A stretch of DNA of 59,305 nucleotides from JAXHUM01 sp034189325 (GCA_034189325.1 JAXHUM010000089.1:1-59305); one strand, 5' to 3'; numbered from the stretch's first letter, positions 9,475-19,177 are shown. Numbers and translations: made by a program. The notes: a model not told the origin generated them from the sequence alone.

Positions 9475-10248
9475 ATGGAAGAGCATAAGGTATTGCTTGA
9501 ATTCTCAGATGTCTCACTCTCCTTTGGAGGTCTGGCGGCCTTGGCGGGAGTCAACTTCTCCGTCTATGAGAAGGAGCTTTTGGCCATCATCGGCCCTAAC
9601 GGGGCTGGAAAGACCTCTGCGCTAAACTGTGTCAGTGGATATTATCGACCGCAAAGAGGCGATATCCGGTTTGGAGACCGGTCTATCAGGGATATGCCGG
9701 TGCACCGTCGGGTGGGCCTCGGTATTGCCAGGACCTTTCAAAATGTTGCCCTCTTCGATGGTCTGACGACCATGGAAAACATCATGGCCGCCCGGCATGT
9801 GAAGCTGAAACCGAGTCCCTGGGCCGGCGCGCTCTACTTTGGTCCCGAACGCAAGAAAGAAGTCCAAAACAGGCGCGTGGTTGAGGAGATTATTGATTTC
9901 TTAGAGATTCAACCGATAAGAAAACAGGTCGTAGGCAGTCTGCCCTATGGACAGCGCAAACGTGTGGAACTGGGTCGAGCTTTGGCCATGGAGCCTAAAC
10001 TCCTGTTGCTGGATGAACCCATGGCCGGAATGAACCTTGAAGAGAAAGAGGATATCGCCCGGTTCATCATTGATGTTTTTGAGGAGAGAGATGTTTCCAT
10101 CATCCTCATCGAGCATGATATGGAGCTGGTCATGGACATTGCCGATCGCATTGTGGTTCTTGATTTCGGGCGAGTCATTGCTGATGATTCGCCTCGTAAA
10201 ATCGCGGATAATCCTGAAGTCATTCGCGCATACCTTGGTGATGAGTAA
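9475..10248 (+). CDS. livG: Liv-type ABC transporter ATP-binding protein (LivG)
   Basis: A 257-residue cytoplasmic ATPase of the high-affinity branched-chain amino acid transporter family. Visible are Walker A GPNGAGKT, the LivG-type Q-loop segment ARTFQNVALFDGLTTMENIM, a degenerate signature SLPYGQRKRVELGRALAM, Walker B LLLLDEP followed by MAGMN, and the H-loop LIEHDM. Start 9475 is chosen because homologous LivG proteins begin near LLEFSDVSLSFGG; the 35 upstream codons show no ribosome site. It is the first gene of a cluster reaching at least to livF, 15 bp before the ligase gene. The encoded substrate is probably a carboxylate rather than an amino acid, judging from the CoA ligase that follows. 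Confidence 0.92.
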   Translation: MEEHKVLLEFSDVSLSFGGLAALAGVNFSVYEKELLAIIGPNGAGKTSALNCVSGYYRPQRGDIRFGDRSIRDMPVHRRVGLGIARTFQNVALFDGLTTMENIMAARHVKLKPSPWAGALYFGPERKKEVQNRRVVEEIIDFLEIQPIRKQVVGSLPYGQRKRVELGRALAMEPKLLLLDEPMAGMNLEEKEDIARFIIDVFEERDVSIILIEHDMELVMDIADRIVVLDFGRVIADDSPRKIADNPEVIRAYLGDE

Positions 10249-10263
10249 AAAGGAGCGGTAAAG

Positions 10264-12177
10264 TTGGCCAAAAACTTCGTTCAGAATCCTGTGACCCTGC
10301 CGCAGTGCATGCTGCGAAATTATCTCCAGTGGGGAGACGGTTCGGTCGCTATCCGAAAGAAAGAGTATGGCATTTGGAACGAATTCACCTGGAAGGATCA
10401 TTTTTCCAATATTAAGTATTTTGCTCTGGGGCTTGTGAGCCTGGGCCTGAAGAGAGGCGACAAGGTTTCCATAATGGGTGATTCCGACCCGGAATGGACT
10501 TGGGCCCAGATGGGCGCGATGGCCGCAGGAGGTATCGTGGCCGGTATTTTTACAGACTCGTTGCCCTCCGAAGTGAAATATATTGTTGAACATTCCGACT
10601 CGCGGTTCATGATCGTACGTGATCAGGAGCAGTCGGACAAGGCCTTGGCAATCAAGGACGAACTTCCCCTTCTGGAAAAGATCGTTTACTGGGATCCCAA
10701 AGGGATGAGGAACTATGATGAACCGAGCCTGGTCTATTTTTATGATATTGTCGAGTTGGGCCGTGAGTTCGAAAAGAATCATTCCGGATACTTCGAGGAT
10801 AGTGTCAATCAGGGCAGCGGCGATGATATTGCTATGATCTACTATACCTCAGGCACAACAGGCATGCCAAAGGGCGCCGTGAGGACCCACGGGTCTTTGA
10901 TCAACACCATGCAAGGGGCACTCGAGATATTTCCGACCCGACCAAAGGACGACTATGTAGCGATTATGCCCCCTGCCTGGATCGCGGGCTTGATGGGAGA
11001 GGCGGGACATCCTCTGACCGGCCTCATCATCAATTACCCGGAAGAACCTGAAACGGCCATGGCTGATCTGCGTGAGATATCTCCGCTGGTTTATGGGGGC
11101 GGCCCCCGGATTTGGGAGGGCATGGTCTCATTGATCCAGGCCAAGATCATCGACGCCAACATCATCACCAGGACCCTGTACAATATCTTCCTCCCCGTGG
11201 GTTACAAGAAGGCGGATTTACATCTTAAAGGGGAAAAGAATTTCTTTTGGACCGCCATCAACAAGGTGGCGGACATCCTGGTCTTTGCGCCGCTTCGCAA
11301 CCAGCTCGGACTGAGGAAGACCAAGTATTTCTTCACCGGTTCGGCAGCTATAAGTCCCGACACGTTCCGATATTTTCATGCGATCGGGTGTCCCATTCGA
11401 CAGTTTTACGGGAGTACCGAATCCGGCTCGGTCTGCGGTCACCAGGGTGATGAGACCAACATACGTTTCGAGACCATCGGGCCGCCCTTGCCTGGAGTGG
11501 ATGTACGGATCTCACCGGAAGGTGAAATACAGGTCAAAGGTGAAGGGATGTTCTCGCATTACCACAAAAATCCTGAGGCGACCGAGGAAGCCATGGAGGA
11601 CGGCTGGTTTCGTACGGGCGATGCGGGATATATCAATGAAGAAGGGCATATTATTTACATAGACCGTCTGTCCGAGCTTGGCAAATTAGGAAACGGAGCC
11701 AATTACTCTCCCCAGTACATAGAGGGGAGTTTCCGTTTCAGCCCGTATCTGCAAGAGGCCGTGACCATAGGCGGGGAGCAAAGGGATCATTTGACGGTGA
11801 TCTTGAACATCGATTATGAGACTGTCGGTCGTTGGGCTGAAAAGAACAGGATAAACTACACTACCTATGTTGATCTTTCTCAGAAGGAGGAAGTGGCCAA
11901 GCTCATACTCAAGGATGTTGAAAGGGTGAATAAGGTCCTTCCACAAGAGGCTAAAATAAAGAGGTACGCCTTGCTGCACAAGGAGATTGATGCAGATGAG
12001 GCGGAGATGACCAGGACTAGAAAGCTCAGACGTAAACTTTTTGAAGAAAAATATGCTGATCTGATCAAGGGGCTTTATTCGAATGAGAATACAGTCGAAG
12101 TGGAGGCTGCCGTGACTTACAGGGACGGCAAGACCAGCACGGTCAGGACAGCGCTCAAAATCTGGAACGTGGAGTAG
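10264..12177 (+). CDS. AMP-forming acyl-CoA ligase embedded in the liv operon
   Basis: A 637-residue member of the ANL/AMP-binding superfamily, close to long-chain acyl-CoA synthetases in length and layout. The adenylation P-loop reads YYTSGTTGMPKGAVRTH at about 198-214, and the later segments YGSTESG, GWFRTGDAGY and the hinge IIYIDRLSELGKLGNGANYSP are all present. It forms an acyl-AMP and then the CoA thioester of a carboxylic acid in the cytoplasm. The start is TTG at 10264 with AGGAG 8 bp upstream. Lying between livG and livH, it very likely activates the compound imported by this transporter (inference). Chain length and ring content of the substrate are not readable. Confidence 0.9.
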   Translation: MAKNFVQNPVTLPQCMLRNYLQWGDGSVAIRKKEYGIWNEFTWKDHFSNIKYFALGLVSLGLKRGDKVSIMGDSDPEWTWAQMGAMAAGGIVAGIFTDSLPSEVKYIVEHSDSRFMIVRDQEQSDKALAIKDELPLLEKIVYWDPKGMRNYDEPSLVYFYDIVELGREFEKNHSGYFEDSVNQGSGDDIAMIYYTSGTTGMPKGAVRTHGSLINTMQGALEIFPTRPKDDYVAIMPPAWIAGLMGEAGHPLTGLIINYPEEPETAMADLREISPLVYGGGPRIWEGMVSLIQAKIIDANIITRTLYNIFLPVGYKKADLHLKGEKNFFWTAINKVADILVFAPLRNQLGLRKTKYFFTGSAAISPDTFRYFHAIGCPIRQFYGSTESGSVCGHQGDETNIRFETIGPPLPGVDVRISPEGEIQVKGEGMFSHYHKNPEATEEAMEDGWFRTGDAGYINEEGHIIYIDRLSELGKLGNGANYSPQYIEGSFRFSPYLQEAVTIGGEQRDHLTVILNIDYETVGRWAEKNRINYTTYVDLSQKEEVAKLILKDVERVNKVLPQEAKIKRYALLHKEIDADEAEMTRTRKLRRKLFEEKYADLIKGLYSNENTVEVEAAVTYRDGKTSTVRTALKIWNVE

Positions 12178-12186
12178 GTCGAAGCT

Positions 12187-13065
12187 ATGATCATTTTTTT
12201 ACAGCATGCCATCTCAGGCTTGATGGTGGGAGCCATATACGGACTTGTGGCCGTCGGTTTTGTCCTTATTGTCAAATCCAACGAGATTTTCAACCTGGCC
12301 CAGGGGGAGCTGCTTATTTTTGGGGCCTTTGTCTGCTGGTCCCTTATCTTCCAGTTCAATTTGCCGCCGTGGTTGGGAGTGTTGGCCACTTTGGGCGTGG
12401 CTGCCCTGTTCGGCATGGTTGTTGAACGTTTCCCCCTCCGTCCCATGATCGGTCAGCCCATGTTCGCCATCATCATGGTGACGCTTACAGTCGGTCTCTG
12501 CCTCCGAGGTGCCCTGACGGCGATCTGGGGAGGGATGTCCTGGAGGGTCTTCAAACCACCCCTTTTGCCGCCGGAGCCGGTGGTCCTCGGGGAGTTGATT
12601 CTTTCGAGACAATATATCTACGGCTTTATCATCGCCATTGTAGTGGTGGTGGCGCTGTCGCTTTTCTTCAAGTTGACAAGGGCCGGTCTAGCCATGCGGA
12701 TCGTTGCTGAAGACCAACAGGTGGCCCAGGCCATGGGGATCAGCGTGCGAGGTGTTTTTAGAAACACTTGGGCCATGAGCGCCATCCTGGCGGCCATCGG
12801 TGGAATTCTCTTAGGGAGTATCAACGGAATCAATATACCCCTGGCCAATATCGGCATGAAGGCTATCCCGGCTGCGCTGATCGGAGGGCTCCAGTCGATC
12901 CCCGGGGCCGTAATCGGCGGACTTCTCATAGGACTCCTGGAAGGCTTGTCCAGCGGGTATATCGGGCATGGCATACAGGACGTGGTCGCCTATGTAGTCA
13001 TGATAATTGTCCTGATCTTTTGGCCGCATGGTTTTTTCGGCCTAGTAACTATCGAAAGGGTTTAA
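12187..13065 (+). CDS. livH: Liv-type ABC transporter permease (LivH)
   Basis: A 292-residue integral membrane permease. It opens with LQHAISGLMVGAIYGLVAVGFVLI, contains the family motif FNLAQGELLIFGAF, has about eight hydrophobic segments, and carries the cytoplasmic coupling loop TRAGLAMRIVAEDQQVAQAMGI typical of LivH. It pairs with LivM to form the channel energised by LivG and LivF. It starts 9 bp after the ligase gene and abuts livM, so it is cotranscribed. Length and motif positions match the family. Confidence 0.94.
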   Translation: MIIFLQHAISGLMVGAIYGLVAVGFVLIVKSNEIFNLAQGELLIFGAFVCWSLIFQFNLPPWLGVLATLGVAALFGMVVERFPLRPMIGQPMFAIIMVTLTVGLCLRGALTAIWGGMSWRVFKPPLLPPEPVVLGELILSRQYIYGFIIAIVVVVALSLFFKLTRAGLAMRIVAEDQQVAQAMGISVRGVFRNTWAMSAILAAIGGILLGSINGINIPLANIGMKAIPAALIGGLQSIPGAVIGGLLIGLLEGLSSGYIGHGIQDVVAYVVMIIVLIFWPHGFFGLVTIERV

Positions 13066-13068
13066 GTG

Positions 13069-14121
13069 ATGCCGCTCCCATCAGGAATATATAACGTTAC
13101 GTATAAAAAGGATATGGCCATCTTCAGGACCTGGGACCACTGGGTCTGGCTGACAGCCTTTGCTATGTTTTTGGCCATCCTGCCTGCTTTTGCCAGTCGG
13201 TCGACGTTGAGTATCTTCACGACCATCGCCTGTACCATCATCGCGGTCCATGGTCTCAACCTCCTGACCGGGTTTTGCGGTCAGATATCCATGGGACACT
13301 CGGCGTTCGTGGCCGTGGGGGCCTTTACTTCGGCGGCGTTGTGCAATGAACTCGACTTTTCCTTCTGGGTTGCCCTGCCCCTGTCCGGTTTTGCCGCCGG
13401 CCTGATCGGCCTGCTCTTCGGTGCACCTTCCTTGCGGGTCAAGGGCTTTTATCTGGCTATTACGACCATCGGTGCCCAGTTCATCATTATTTACGTTATC
13501 ATGCACCTTCCCAGCATTACCGGCGGCGTCAGGTCTATTGATGTGCCGCCGCCCAACTTATTCGGATACTTAATCGAGACGGACCACAGCTATTACTATC
13601 TGGCCCTCTTCATGGCCGCGATCATCACCTATTTTGTCAAAAATATCACTCGCACCGGTGTTGGCCGGGCCTTTGTGGCGATCAGGGACAATGACCTGGC
13701 TGCCGAAGGCATGGGCATCGGCCTGTTCTATTATAAAATGATGGCCTTTTTCTTCGGCTGTTTTCTCGCCGGTATATCAGGCTCGCTCTATGCCCACTAT
13801 CTACAGACCATAAACGTGGAATACTTCACGCTCATGGATTCCATCTGGTATTTGGGCATGCTGATAGTGGGCGGCATGGGGCATATGCTTGGGGCTATAT
13901 TCGGTACGATTTTCATAGTCGTGTTGCGGGAATTGATCCTGAAGGTGGCCCCCCTGGTCAGCAAGGCTCTCCCCGGTTTAGGGGTCGAATTCGGCGCGGC
14001 CATGGGGCTCTTCATTTTGGGGTTGGTTATCATGCTCTTTTTGGTTTACGAACCTCGAGGGTTGGCCCACCGATGGGAAATCATCAAGACAAAATTGCGT
14101 CTGTATCCTTTCCCTTATTAA
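13069..14121 (+). CDS. livM: Liv-type ABC transporter permease (LivM)
   Basis: A 350-residue membrane permease with the LivM hallmarks: HGLNLLTGFCGQISMGHSAF, LRVKGFYLAITTIGAQFI, and the coupling segment TGVGRAFVAIRDNDLAAEGMGI. It has about ten hydrophobic helices. The stop of livH is followed at once by GTG-ATG; ATG 13069 is taken, though GTG 13066 is possible. With LivH it forms the transmembrane pathway of the importer. The cytoplasmic C-terminus ends in a basic helix. Confidence 0.94.
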   Translation: MPLPSGIYNVTYKKDMAIFRTWDHWVWLTAFAMFLAILPAFASRSTLSIFTTIACTIIAVHGLNLLTGFCGQISMGHSAFVAVGAFTSAALCNELDFSFWVALPLSGFAAGLIGLLFGAPSLRVKGFYLAITTIGAQFIIIYVIMHLPSITGGVRSIDVPPPNLFGYLIETDHSYYYLALFMAAIITYFVKNITRTGVGRAFVAIRDNDLAAEGMGIGLFYYKMMAFFFGCFLAGISGSLYAHYLQTINVEYFTLMDSIWYLGMLIVGGMGHMLGAIFGTIFIVVLRELILKVAPLVSKALPGLGVEFGAAMGLFILGLVIMLFLVYEPRGLAHRWEIIKTKLRLYPFPY

Positions 14122-14178
14122 CGAGAGAGCGATGAATTACTTCGGTGACAGAAAAACCACACAAAAGGAGGGTATTTC

Positions 14179-15474
14179 ATGAGAGATTTCAAACTCAAGA
14201 ACATTACATTGGCGTTTGTTTTCAGTCTATTGGTAATAATGCCTCTGCTTATCGGTCCTACGGTAAAGGCAGAGCCGGACCCGATCCGAATAGGTCATCT
14301 GGGAGAGTGGACCGGACCGGCCGGCCGGACATGCGGACCTCCGGGGGATGCCCTGATCGCCTATTTCCATGAATACGTGAACAAGGAAAAGGGAGGAATT
14401 GAGTACTGTGATCCGAAAACGGGCAAGGTCCTCGGCAAAGTCAAGGTAGAAGTCCTCTACGCAGACTGCCGATACGAACTGCCCCTTTTCAAAAGCGCAT
14501 TTAGAAATTTCGTGGACAAGGGTGTCATTGCCTGTCACAGCACATCGTCCCCTGCCTTGGAGGGCCTGAAAAAAGACTTCAAACGGGACAAAGTGCCATG
14601 CTTTCAGACATCTTCCAATACGGTAGCCCACTGGCCCCCCGAATGGATATACGGACATCGGCCGAGCTTTGCCGATGATATGGGACTGTATGTGGACTGG
14701 ATCCTGGAGAACTGGAAGGAAGAGAGACCCCCTCGGATCGCCCTGATGTACTATGATGGGCCTTTAGGAAAATCCATGCTCTGGGGCGGCCCCCAGTATG
14801 CCAAGAGCAAGGGCTGTGAAATTGTAGCGGATGAACCGATCCCTGGTATGCCTGTATCGACCACGAGCCAGTTACTGAGGGTCAAGCAGGCCAAGGCCGA
14901 CTACATTGCGGCGACACTCCTCGGTTCCCAGATGGCCCTGGTCCTCAAGGACATGAAAAGAATGGGATTGCATATCCCTATCCTTGAGGCCACCGGGACC
15001 GATGCGACCGAGCTGAGGAAACTGGCCGGTGAAGCGGCTGAGGGCGCCTATTTCACCTTTCCTTCCTACGACCTTGGAGATGAGAGCCGTCCTGCCATCA
15101 AGTGGGTCAATGAACACTATAGAAAATATATGAAGGGCCGCGCCGGCTATGATGTCATCAACGAGCCTATTCCCGATGGGGTCTGGTACGTGGGCTGGCT
15201 GATCGCCAACATCATGGAAGAGACCATCCGCCTTGCCCTGGAAAAGGTTCCGCCTGAAAAACTGACCGGTAAGAAGTTGCGGGATTTTGGAATTAACCGG
15301 ATGAAGGACTATACCTGTAACGGCCTGCAAAAGGGTGTCACCTATCTGCCGGGCGTAGACCACAGGGGGAGTGATTACAACATCATCCACCAGGTCAAAA
15401 ACCTTAAGGATTCCCAGGTGACGGACTGGAGGAAGGCTCCTCGTCTTCTGCCGCCATGGATGACAAAGAAGTAA
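14179..15474 (+). CDS. Liv-type ABC transporter substrate-binding protein
   Basis: A 431-residue periplasmic receptor of the Peripla_BP_6 family. A signal peptide spans about residues 1-31 (hydrophobic core FVFSLLVIMPLLIG, cleavage near VKA-E). The mature protein begins with PIRIGHLGEWTGPAGRTCG, the first strand and ligand loop. AAAAGGAGGG lies just before the ATG, so high expression is likely. Its place between livM and livF makes it the cognate receptor. The presence of a CoA ligase in the operon argues for an aromatic, alicyclic or branched carboxylate ligand rather than leucine (inference). Confidence 0.9.
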   Translation: MRDFKLKNITLAFVFSLLVIMPLLIGPTVKAEPDPIRIGHLGEWTGPAGRTCGPPGDALIAYFHEYVNKEKGGIEYCDPKTGKVLGKVKVEVLYADCRYELPLFKSAFRNFVDKGVIACHSTSSPALEGLKKDFKRDKVPCFQTSSNTVAHWPPEWIYGHRPSFADDMGLYVDWILENWKEERPPRIALMYYDGPLGKSMLWGGPQYAKSKGCEIVADEPIPGMPVSTTSQLLRVKQAKADYIAATLLGSQMALVLKDMKRMGLHIPILEATGTDATELRKLAGEAAEGAYFTFPSYDLGDESRPAIKWVNEHYRKYMKGRAGYDVINEPIPDGVWYVGWLIANIMEETIRLALEKVPPEKLTGKKLRDFGINRMKDYTCNGLQKGVTYLPGVDHRGSDYNIIHQVKNLKDSQVTDWRKAPRLLPPWMTKK

Positions 15475-15516
15475 AGGCCGGATTCTTGAGGACATCGATT
15501 ATCCGGAGGCATTGAA

Positions 15517-16311
15517 GTGCTGAATATCAATAATGTGGAAGTCCTATATCATAACGTGATCCAGGTCCTCCGGGGGGTCTCTCTGGAGGTCAACCCTGGA
15601 CAGGTCGTGACCATCCTGGGCGGCAACGGTGCCGGCAAGACCACCACGCTTAAAGCGATTTCAGGGCTGCTTCGCACTGAAGAGGGCGAAGTCAGCCATG
15701 GAAATATCATGTTTCTGGATGCGAGGATCGATCGGAAAATGCCGGAAGAGGTGTCCAGGCTAGGTATCATCCAGATACTTGAAGGCAGGCGTGTACTGGA
15801 ACACCTCACGGTGGAGGAAAACCTCCTGGGAGGCGGTCTCATCAGGAAAGATCGAGCCCGGGTCAGGCAGGACCTGGAAAAGGTGTATGGTTATTTTCCC
15901 CGGATGCTCGACCTTCGGCGGAACACCAGCGGATACTTGTCCGGCGGGGAGCAGCAGATGCTGGTTATGGGACGGGCCTTAATGTCCAGTCCCAAATTGA
16001 TGCTTCTGGATGAACCCTCTATGGGTCTGAGTCCCTTGCTGGTAAAGGATATTTTTAAGATCATCGGCAGGATCAACAAGGAGGAGAAACTCCCTATCCT
16101 CATTGTCGAGCAGAACGTGAGGCAGGCCTTGAGTATTGCCGATTACGGGTACGTCATGGAAAACGGTCGCATTGTTCTGGACGGTGCAGTGGAACAACTG
16201 CGGGAAAATGAGGATATCAAGGAGTTCTATCTAGGTCTGAGCGCCATTGGGGAGCGGAAGAGTTACCGCGATGTGAAACACTATCGACGACGAAAACGAT
16301 GGATCGGTTAG
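15517..16311 (+). CDS. livF: Liv-type ABC transporter ATP-binding protein (LivF)
   Basis: A 264-residue ATPase, second of the pair. Walker A GGNGAGKTT, LivF-specific IIQILEGRRVLEHLTVEENL, signature YLSGGEQQMLVMGRALM, Walker B LMLLDEPSMGLSP and H-loop IVEQNVRQ are all present. GTG 15517 is used, with CCGGAGG upstream. The C-terminal 25 residues (about 240-264) are basic and extend past the usual LivF end. It completes the five-part transporter started at livG. Confidence 0.94.
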   Translation: MLNINNVEVLYHNVIQVLRGVSLEVNPGQVVTILGGNGAGKTTTLKAISGLLRTEEGEVSHGNIMFLDARIDRKMPEEVSRLGIIQILEGRRVLEHLTVEENLLGGGLIRKDRARVRQDLEKVYGYFPRMLDLRRNTSGYLSGGEQQMLVMGRALMSSPKLMLLDEPSMGLSPLLVKDIFKIIGRINKEEKLPILIVEQNVRQALSIADYGYVMENGRIVLDGAVEQLRENEDIKEFYLGLSAIGERKSYRDVKHYRRRKRWIG

Positions 16312-16353
16312 AACCGGATAACGTCCTTTGGGGACAGGAATAAGGAGGTCCAA

Positions 16354-16815
16354 ATGGTGGTTAAAAAGATTTTCTTGAAAATGATAACTGTAGTATTCGT
16401 TCTGGCCCTGGGTGCCCATATTTTAGGACCGCAAGCCGAGGCCGGGACATCGCTAAAAACCGAGCCGTCAGCGGCTCCACTTAACCCCAAGGCCTTGGCC
16501 GTGGTGAAGATCATGGGTTCCGGGTTTCAGGCGGAAGACCGGGTGGAAATCACAATGGTGAAAGCGAACAAAGGCAAAGACGTGAATGTGGCCTTTGCCG
16601 AGGCGGACTCATCAGGGAAATTCGAAACCAAGATGAATATATTGAGTATCCTCCAGGGTATATTCAATTTCCGATTCAAAAAGGGTAAACCAACCCCCGA
16701 TCCGAACAATCCGCCGATTCCTCCTGGAAAATATACCTTGAAGGCCTCCAGTTGGGACTCCAAGGCTGAGGCCTCGTGTGTTTTTGAAATAACGGTACCA
16801 CCCAAGAAGAAGTGA
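16354..16815 (+). CDS. Small secreted protein with a predicted Ig-like fold, end of liv operon
   Basis: A 153-residue protein with a Sec signal peptide (about 1-29, ending AEA) and a strong AAGGAGG before the ATG. The mature region shows a pattern typical of bacterial Ig-like surface domains: an early VVKIMGSGFQAEDRVEI strand pair, ADSSGKFETKM, then PPIPPGKYTLKASSWDSKAEASCVFEITV to the end. It has no Cys pair, lipobox or sortase signal, so it is likely free in the periplasm. It lies 42 bp after livF and is probably cotranscribed. I do not recognise a named family; a helper or scaffolding role for the transporter is only a guess. Confidence 0.7.
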   Translation: MVVKKIFLKMITVVFVLALGAHILGPQAEAGTSLKTEPSAAPLNPKALAVVKIMGSGFQAEDRVEITMVKANKGKDVNVAFAEADSSGKFETKMNILSILQGIFNFRFKKGKPTPDPNNPPIPPGKYTLKASSWDSKAEASCVFEITVPPKKK

Positions 16816-17048
16816 GTTCGGCGTCGGCTGTGTCGTGTCTCGATAAAGGGCGCGATCAGCCGATAGGGACAAGAGAGTCCCGGAGGAGGGCTATTCCTCC
16901 TGATTTATGCGTGGGGACCCCTCCTGCCCGATTGCATCCGAGCGCAAAGGGTCCAAGATTATCCTGAGGGGTTTTATCCCTGCCCTGGAAGAATGGACCA
17001 GGATGCCCCTGCTTAGCTGACTCCCATGAAACATCTTGTCTCCGCCTT

Positions 17049-17771
17049 ATGCCGACTGAATTTACCAGCTTCTTTTTTACATTCTGGACAATCTTCTCTT
17101 TTTCCTTCCTGGTGGCCCTGACAGGTGCCATGTCTCCGGGCCCCTTGCTGACTTACACGATTATCAGATCGGTTGATACACGCGATAGAGGATATCTCAT
17201 GGGCCTCTGGATCATCGTGGGCCACGCCATTGTTGAATTGGCCATTGTGATTCTTCTTTTGCTGGGCTTCTCCTTTCTTTTGAAAAATATCTATGTTGTC
17301 CACGCTATCGGAATAGTAGGGGGAGTAATCCTCGGTTATTTCGGTATTTCCATCATTCGCGACGTCTATACGGGAAAGGTCTCGGATGCCTTTCTTAATT
17401 CAGCCGAACAACCGGACCGCGATCGCGGATCAGCTTTGAACAAGGGCCAGAAAAACCCTGTTATCGGCGGTATTGTCGTCTCCATGTCAAACCCCTACTG
17501 GTGGGTCTGGTGGGGCACGATAGGGCTGGGATTCATGGTCCAATTTGAGGTCACATTTTCGGAATGGCCCAATCTACTGGCTTTTTTCCTCGGTCATGAA
17601 GCCGGAGACCTGGCATGGTATCTTCTAGTCTCCTTTACGGCCTTCTTTGGGGTAAAGCGCTTGAATCGGAAAGTCTATCATATCATTCTGGTCTGCTGCG
17701 GCGTCTTTATGATCCTTTTTGGATCGGCCCTGGCGATCTCTCCCTTTTTCAAGACGGCGATTGCAGTCTGA
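17049..17771 (+). CDS. LysE/RhtB-family exporter
   Basis: A 240-residue membrane protein with six hydrophobic segments. The family signature is in the first helix: ALTGAMSPGPLLTYTIIRS, equivalent to the TPGP motif of LysE/RhtB exporters. A second conserved stretch is VSMSNPYWWVWWG at about 150, matching the family's NP.a..w. Members export amino acids or small carboxylates using the proton gradient. It is separated from the preceding operon by 233 bp. The hydrophilic middle loop (residues 118-140) is somewhat long. The substrate is unknown. Confidence 0.88.
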   Translation: MPTEFTSFFFTFWTIFSFSFLVALTGAMSPGPLLTYTIIRSVDTRDRGYLMGLWIIVGHAIVELAIVILLLLGFSFLLKNIYVVHAIGIVGGVILGYFGISIIRDVYTGKVSDAFLNSAEQPDRDRGSALNKGQKNPVIGGIVVSMSNPYWWVWWGTIGLGFMVQFEVTFSEWPNLLAFFLGHEAGDLAWYLLVSFTAFFGVKRLNRKVYHIILVCCGVFMILFGSALAISPFFKTAIAV

Positions 17772-17985
17772 GGGGAAATCAGATTGTCGGCTTCTATCCA
17801 AAGTCAGTCCTCATCAAGAGATTCTTGATCCTGATCTCTTACTGAAAAGATGTCCCCGGATAGCCTCAAAGGTAGGCATTTCGGGTGATCGCTGATTGCA
17901 TCTTCCACTGAAGAATGATATGGAAGATGAAAATTAATGATGTGATGTGGATGAAAACGCAAAAGAGAACTAAGGAGGTTTGAAC

Positions 17986-19119
17986 ATGGGACCACTCGAA
18001 GGTGTAAAAATCGTCGAGGTCGGTGGGATCGGCCCCGGGCCGTTCTGTTGCATGATGCTCTCTGACATGGGCGCCGATATTGTCAGGGTAGATCGAAAAG
18101 GCCAGGCCGACATGATCAAGACTGAGTACAATTCGCTCCACCGAGGCAGACGTCGAATCGCAATAGATCTCAAAAAACCGGAAGGGGTCGAAGCGGTGCT
18201 TCGGCTGATCGACCAGGCTGATGCCCTGACCGAGGGTTTTCGCCCGGGAGTGATGGAGGAGTTGGGCCTGGGGCCGGATGTGTGTCTTAAGCGCAATCCA
18301 AGGCTTGTGTATGGTCGTATGACAGGTTGGGGACAGGAAGGTCCTCTGGCCAAGGCAGCCGGCCATGATATCAATTACATCGCCCTGACCGGGGCCCTTT
18401 ACTGCATTGGAAAAGAGGAATACAAGCCGCCGCCGCCGCTTAACCTGGTGGGAGATTTCGGGGGTGGAGGTATGCTGCTCGCCTTTGGCGTGGCATGCGC
18501 CCTTGTAGAGGCCAAAAAGTCAGGTAAAGGCCAAGTCGTGGATGCGGCCATGGTGGATGGGGCCGCCGTGCTCATGGCGATGTTCTTCTCCATGCGCTCT
18601 GCCGGAGTATGGACCGACTCGCGGGGAGCCAATCTCATCGACGGTGGCGCCCATTTTTACGACTCTTATGAGACGAAGGATGGTCAATACATCTGTGTGG
18701 GCTCGATGGAGCCTCAATTTTATGCACTGCTGCTGAAGCATACCGGTCTTGAGAATGACCCGGATTTCGCCAATCAAAACGATCCTAGGACGTGGCCCAA
18801 GTGCAAGGAGAAGATCACCAAGGTCTTCAAAGAAAAGACGCGTGATGAGTGGTGTGAGATCATGGAGGGATCTGATGTCTGCTTTGCCCCTGTTCTCTCC
18901 CTTGGCGAGGCCCTCAAACACCCTCACAATGTCCACCGAAAGACCTTCGTCGACTTTGAAGGAGTTATTCAGCCTGGCCCGGCGCCTCGGTTTTCCAGGA
19001 CAGTCCCTGAGATCCAAAGACCTCCTTCGGACCCGGGAGCCGATTGTGATGAAGTTCTTGCCGGCTGGGGATTCTCATCGGAAGAGGTCTCAGCCCTCAA
19101 AGAGGGGGGGATCGTCTAG
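17986..19119 (+). CDS. Alpha-methylacyl-CoA racemase (class III CoA-transferase fold)
   Basis: A 377-residue CaiB/BaiF-fold protein that matches the racemase branch specifically. AGHDINYIALTGAL carries the catalytic His, and LNLVGDFGGGGM the catalytic Asp, the pair known from mammalian AMACR and the mycobacterial enzyme Mcr. The following GKGQVVDAAMVDGAAVL and RGANLIDGGA stretches also match. The enzyme inverts the 2-methyl centre of branched acyl-CoAs so that only one epimer meets the dehydrogenase. ATG 17986 has AAGGAGGT 6 bp upstream. The next gene, 58 bp on, is an acyl-CoA dehydrogenase. The assignment as racemase rather than transferase is well supported by the His/Asp pair. Confidence 0.9.
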   Translation: MGPLEGVKIVEVGGIGPGPFCCMMLSDMGADIVRVDRKGQADMIKTEYNSLHRGRRRIAIDLKKPEGVEAVLRLIDQADALTEGFRPGVMEELGLGPDVCLKRNPRLVYGRMTGWGQEGPLAKAAGHDINYIALTGALYCIGKEEYKPPPPLNLVGDFGGGGMLLAFGVACALVEAKKSGKGQVVDAAMVDGAAVLMAMFFSMRSAGVWTDSRGANLIDGGAHFYDSYETKDGQYICVGSMEPQFYALLLKHTGLENDPDFANQNDPRTWPKCKEKITKVFKEKTRDEWCEIMEGSDVCFAPVLSLGEALKHPHNVHRKTFVDFEGVIQPGPAPRFSRTVPEIQRPPSDPGADCDEVLAGWGFSSEEVSALKEGGIV

Positions 19120-19177
19120 AAAGGATTGAAGGATCGGGAATACCATTTTGATAAATCATGAATGAAGGGGGGACCTC

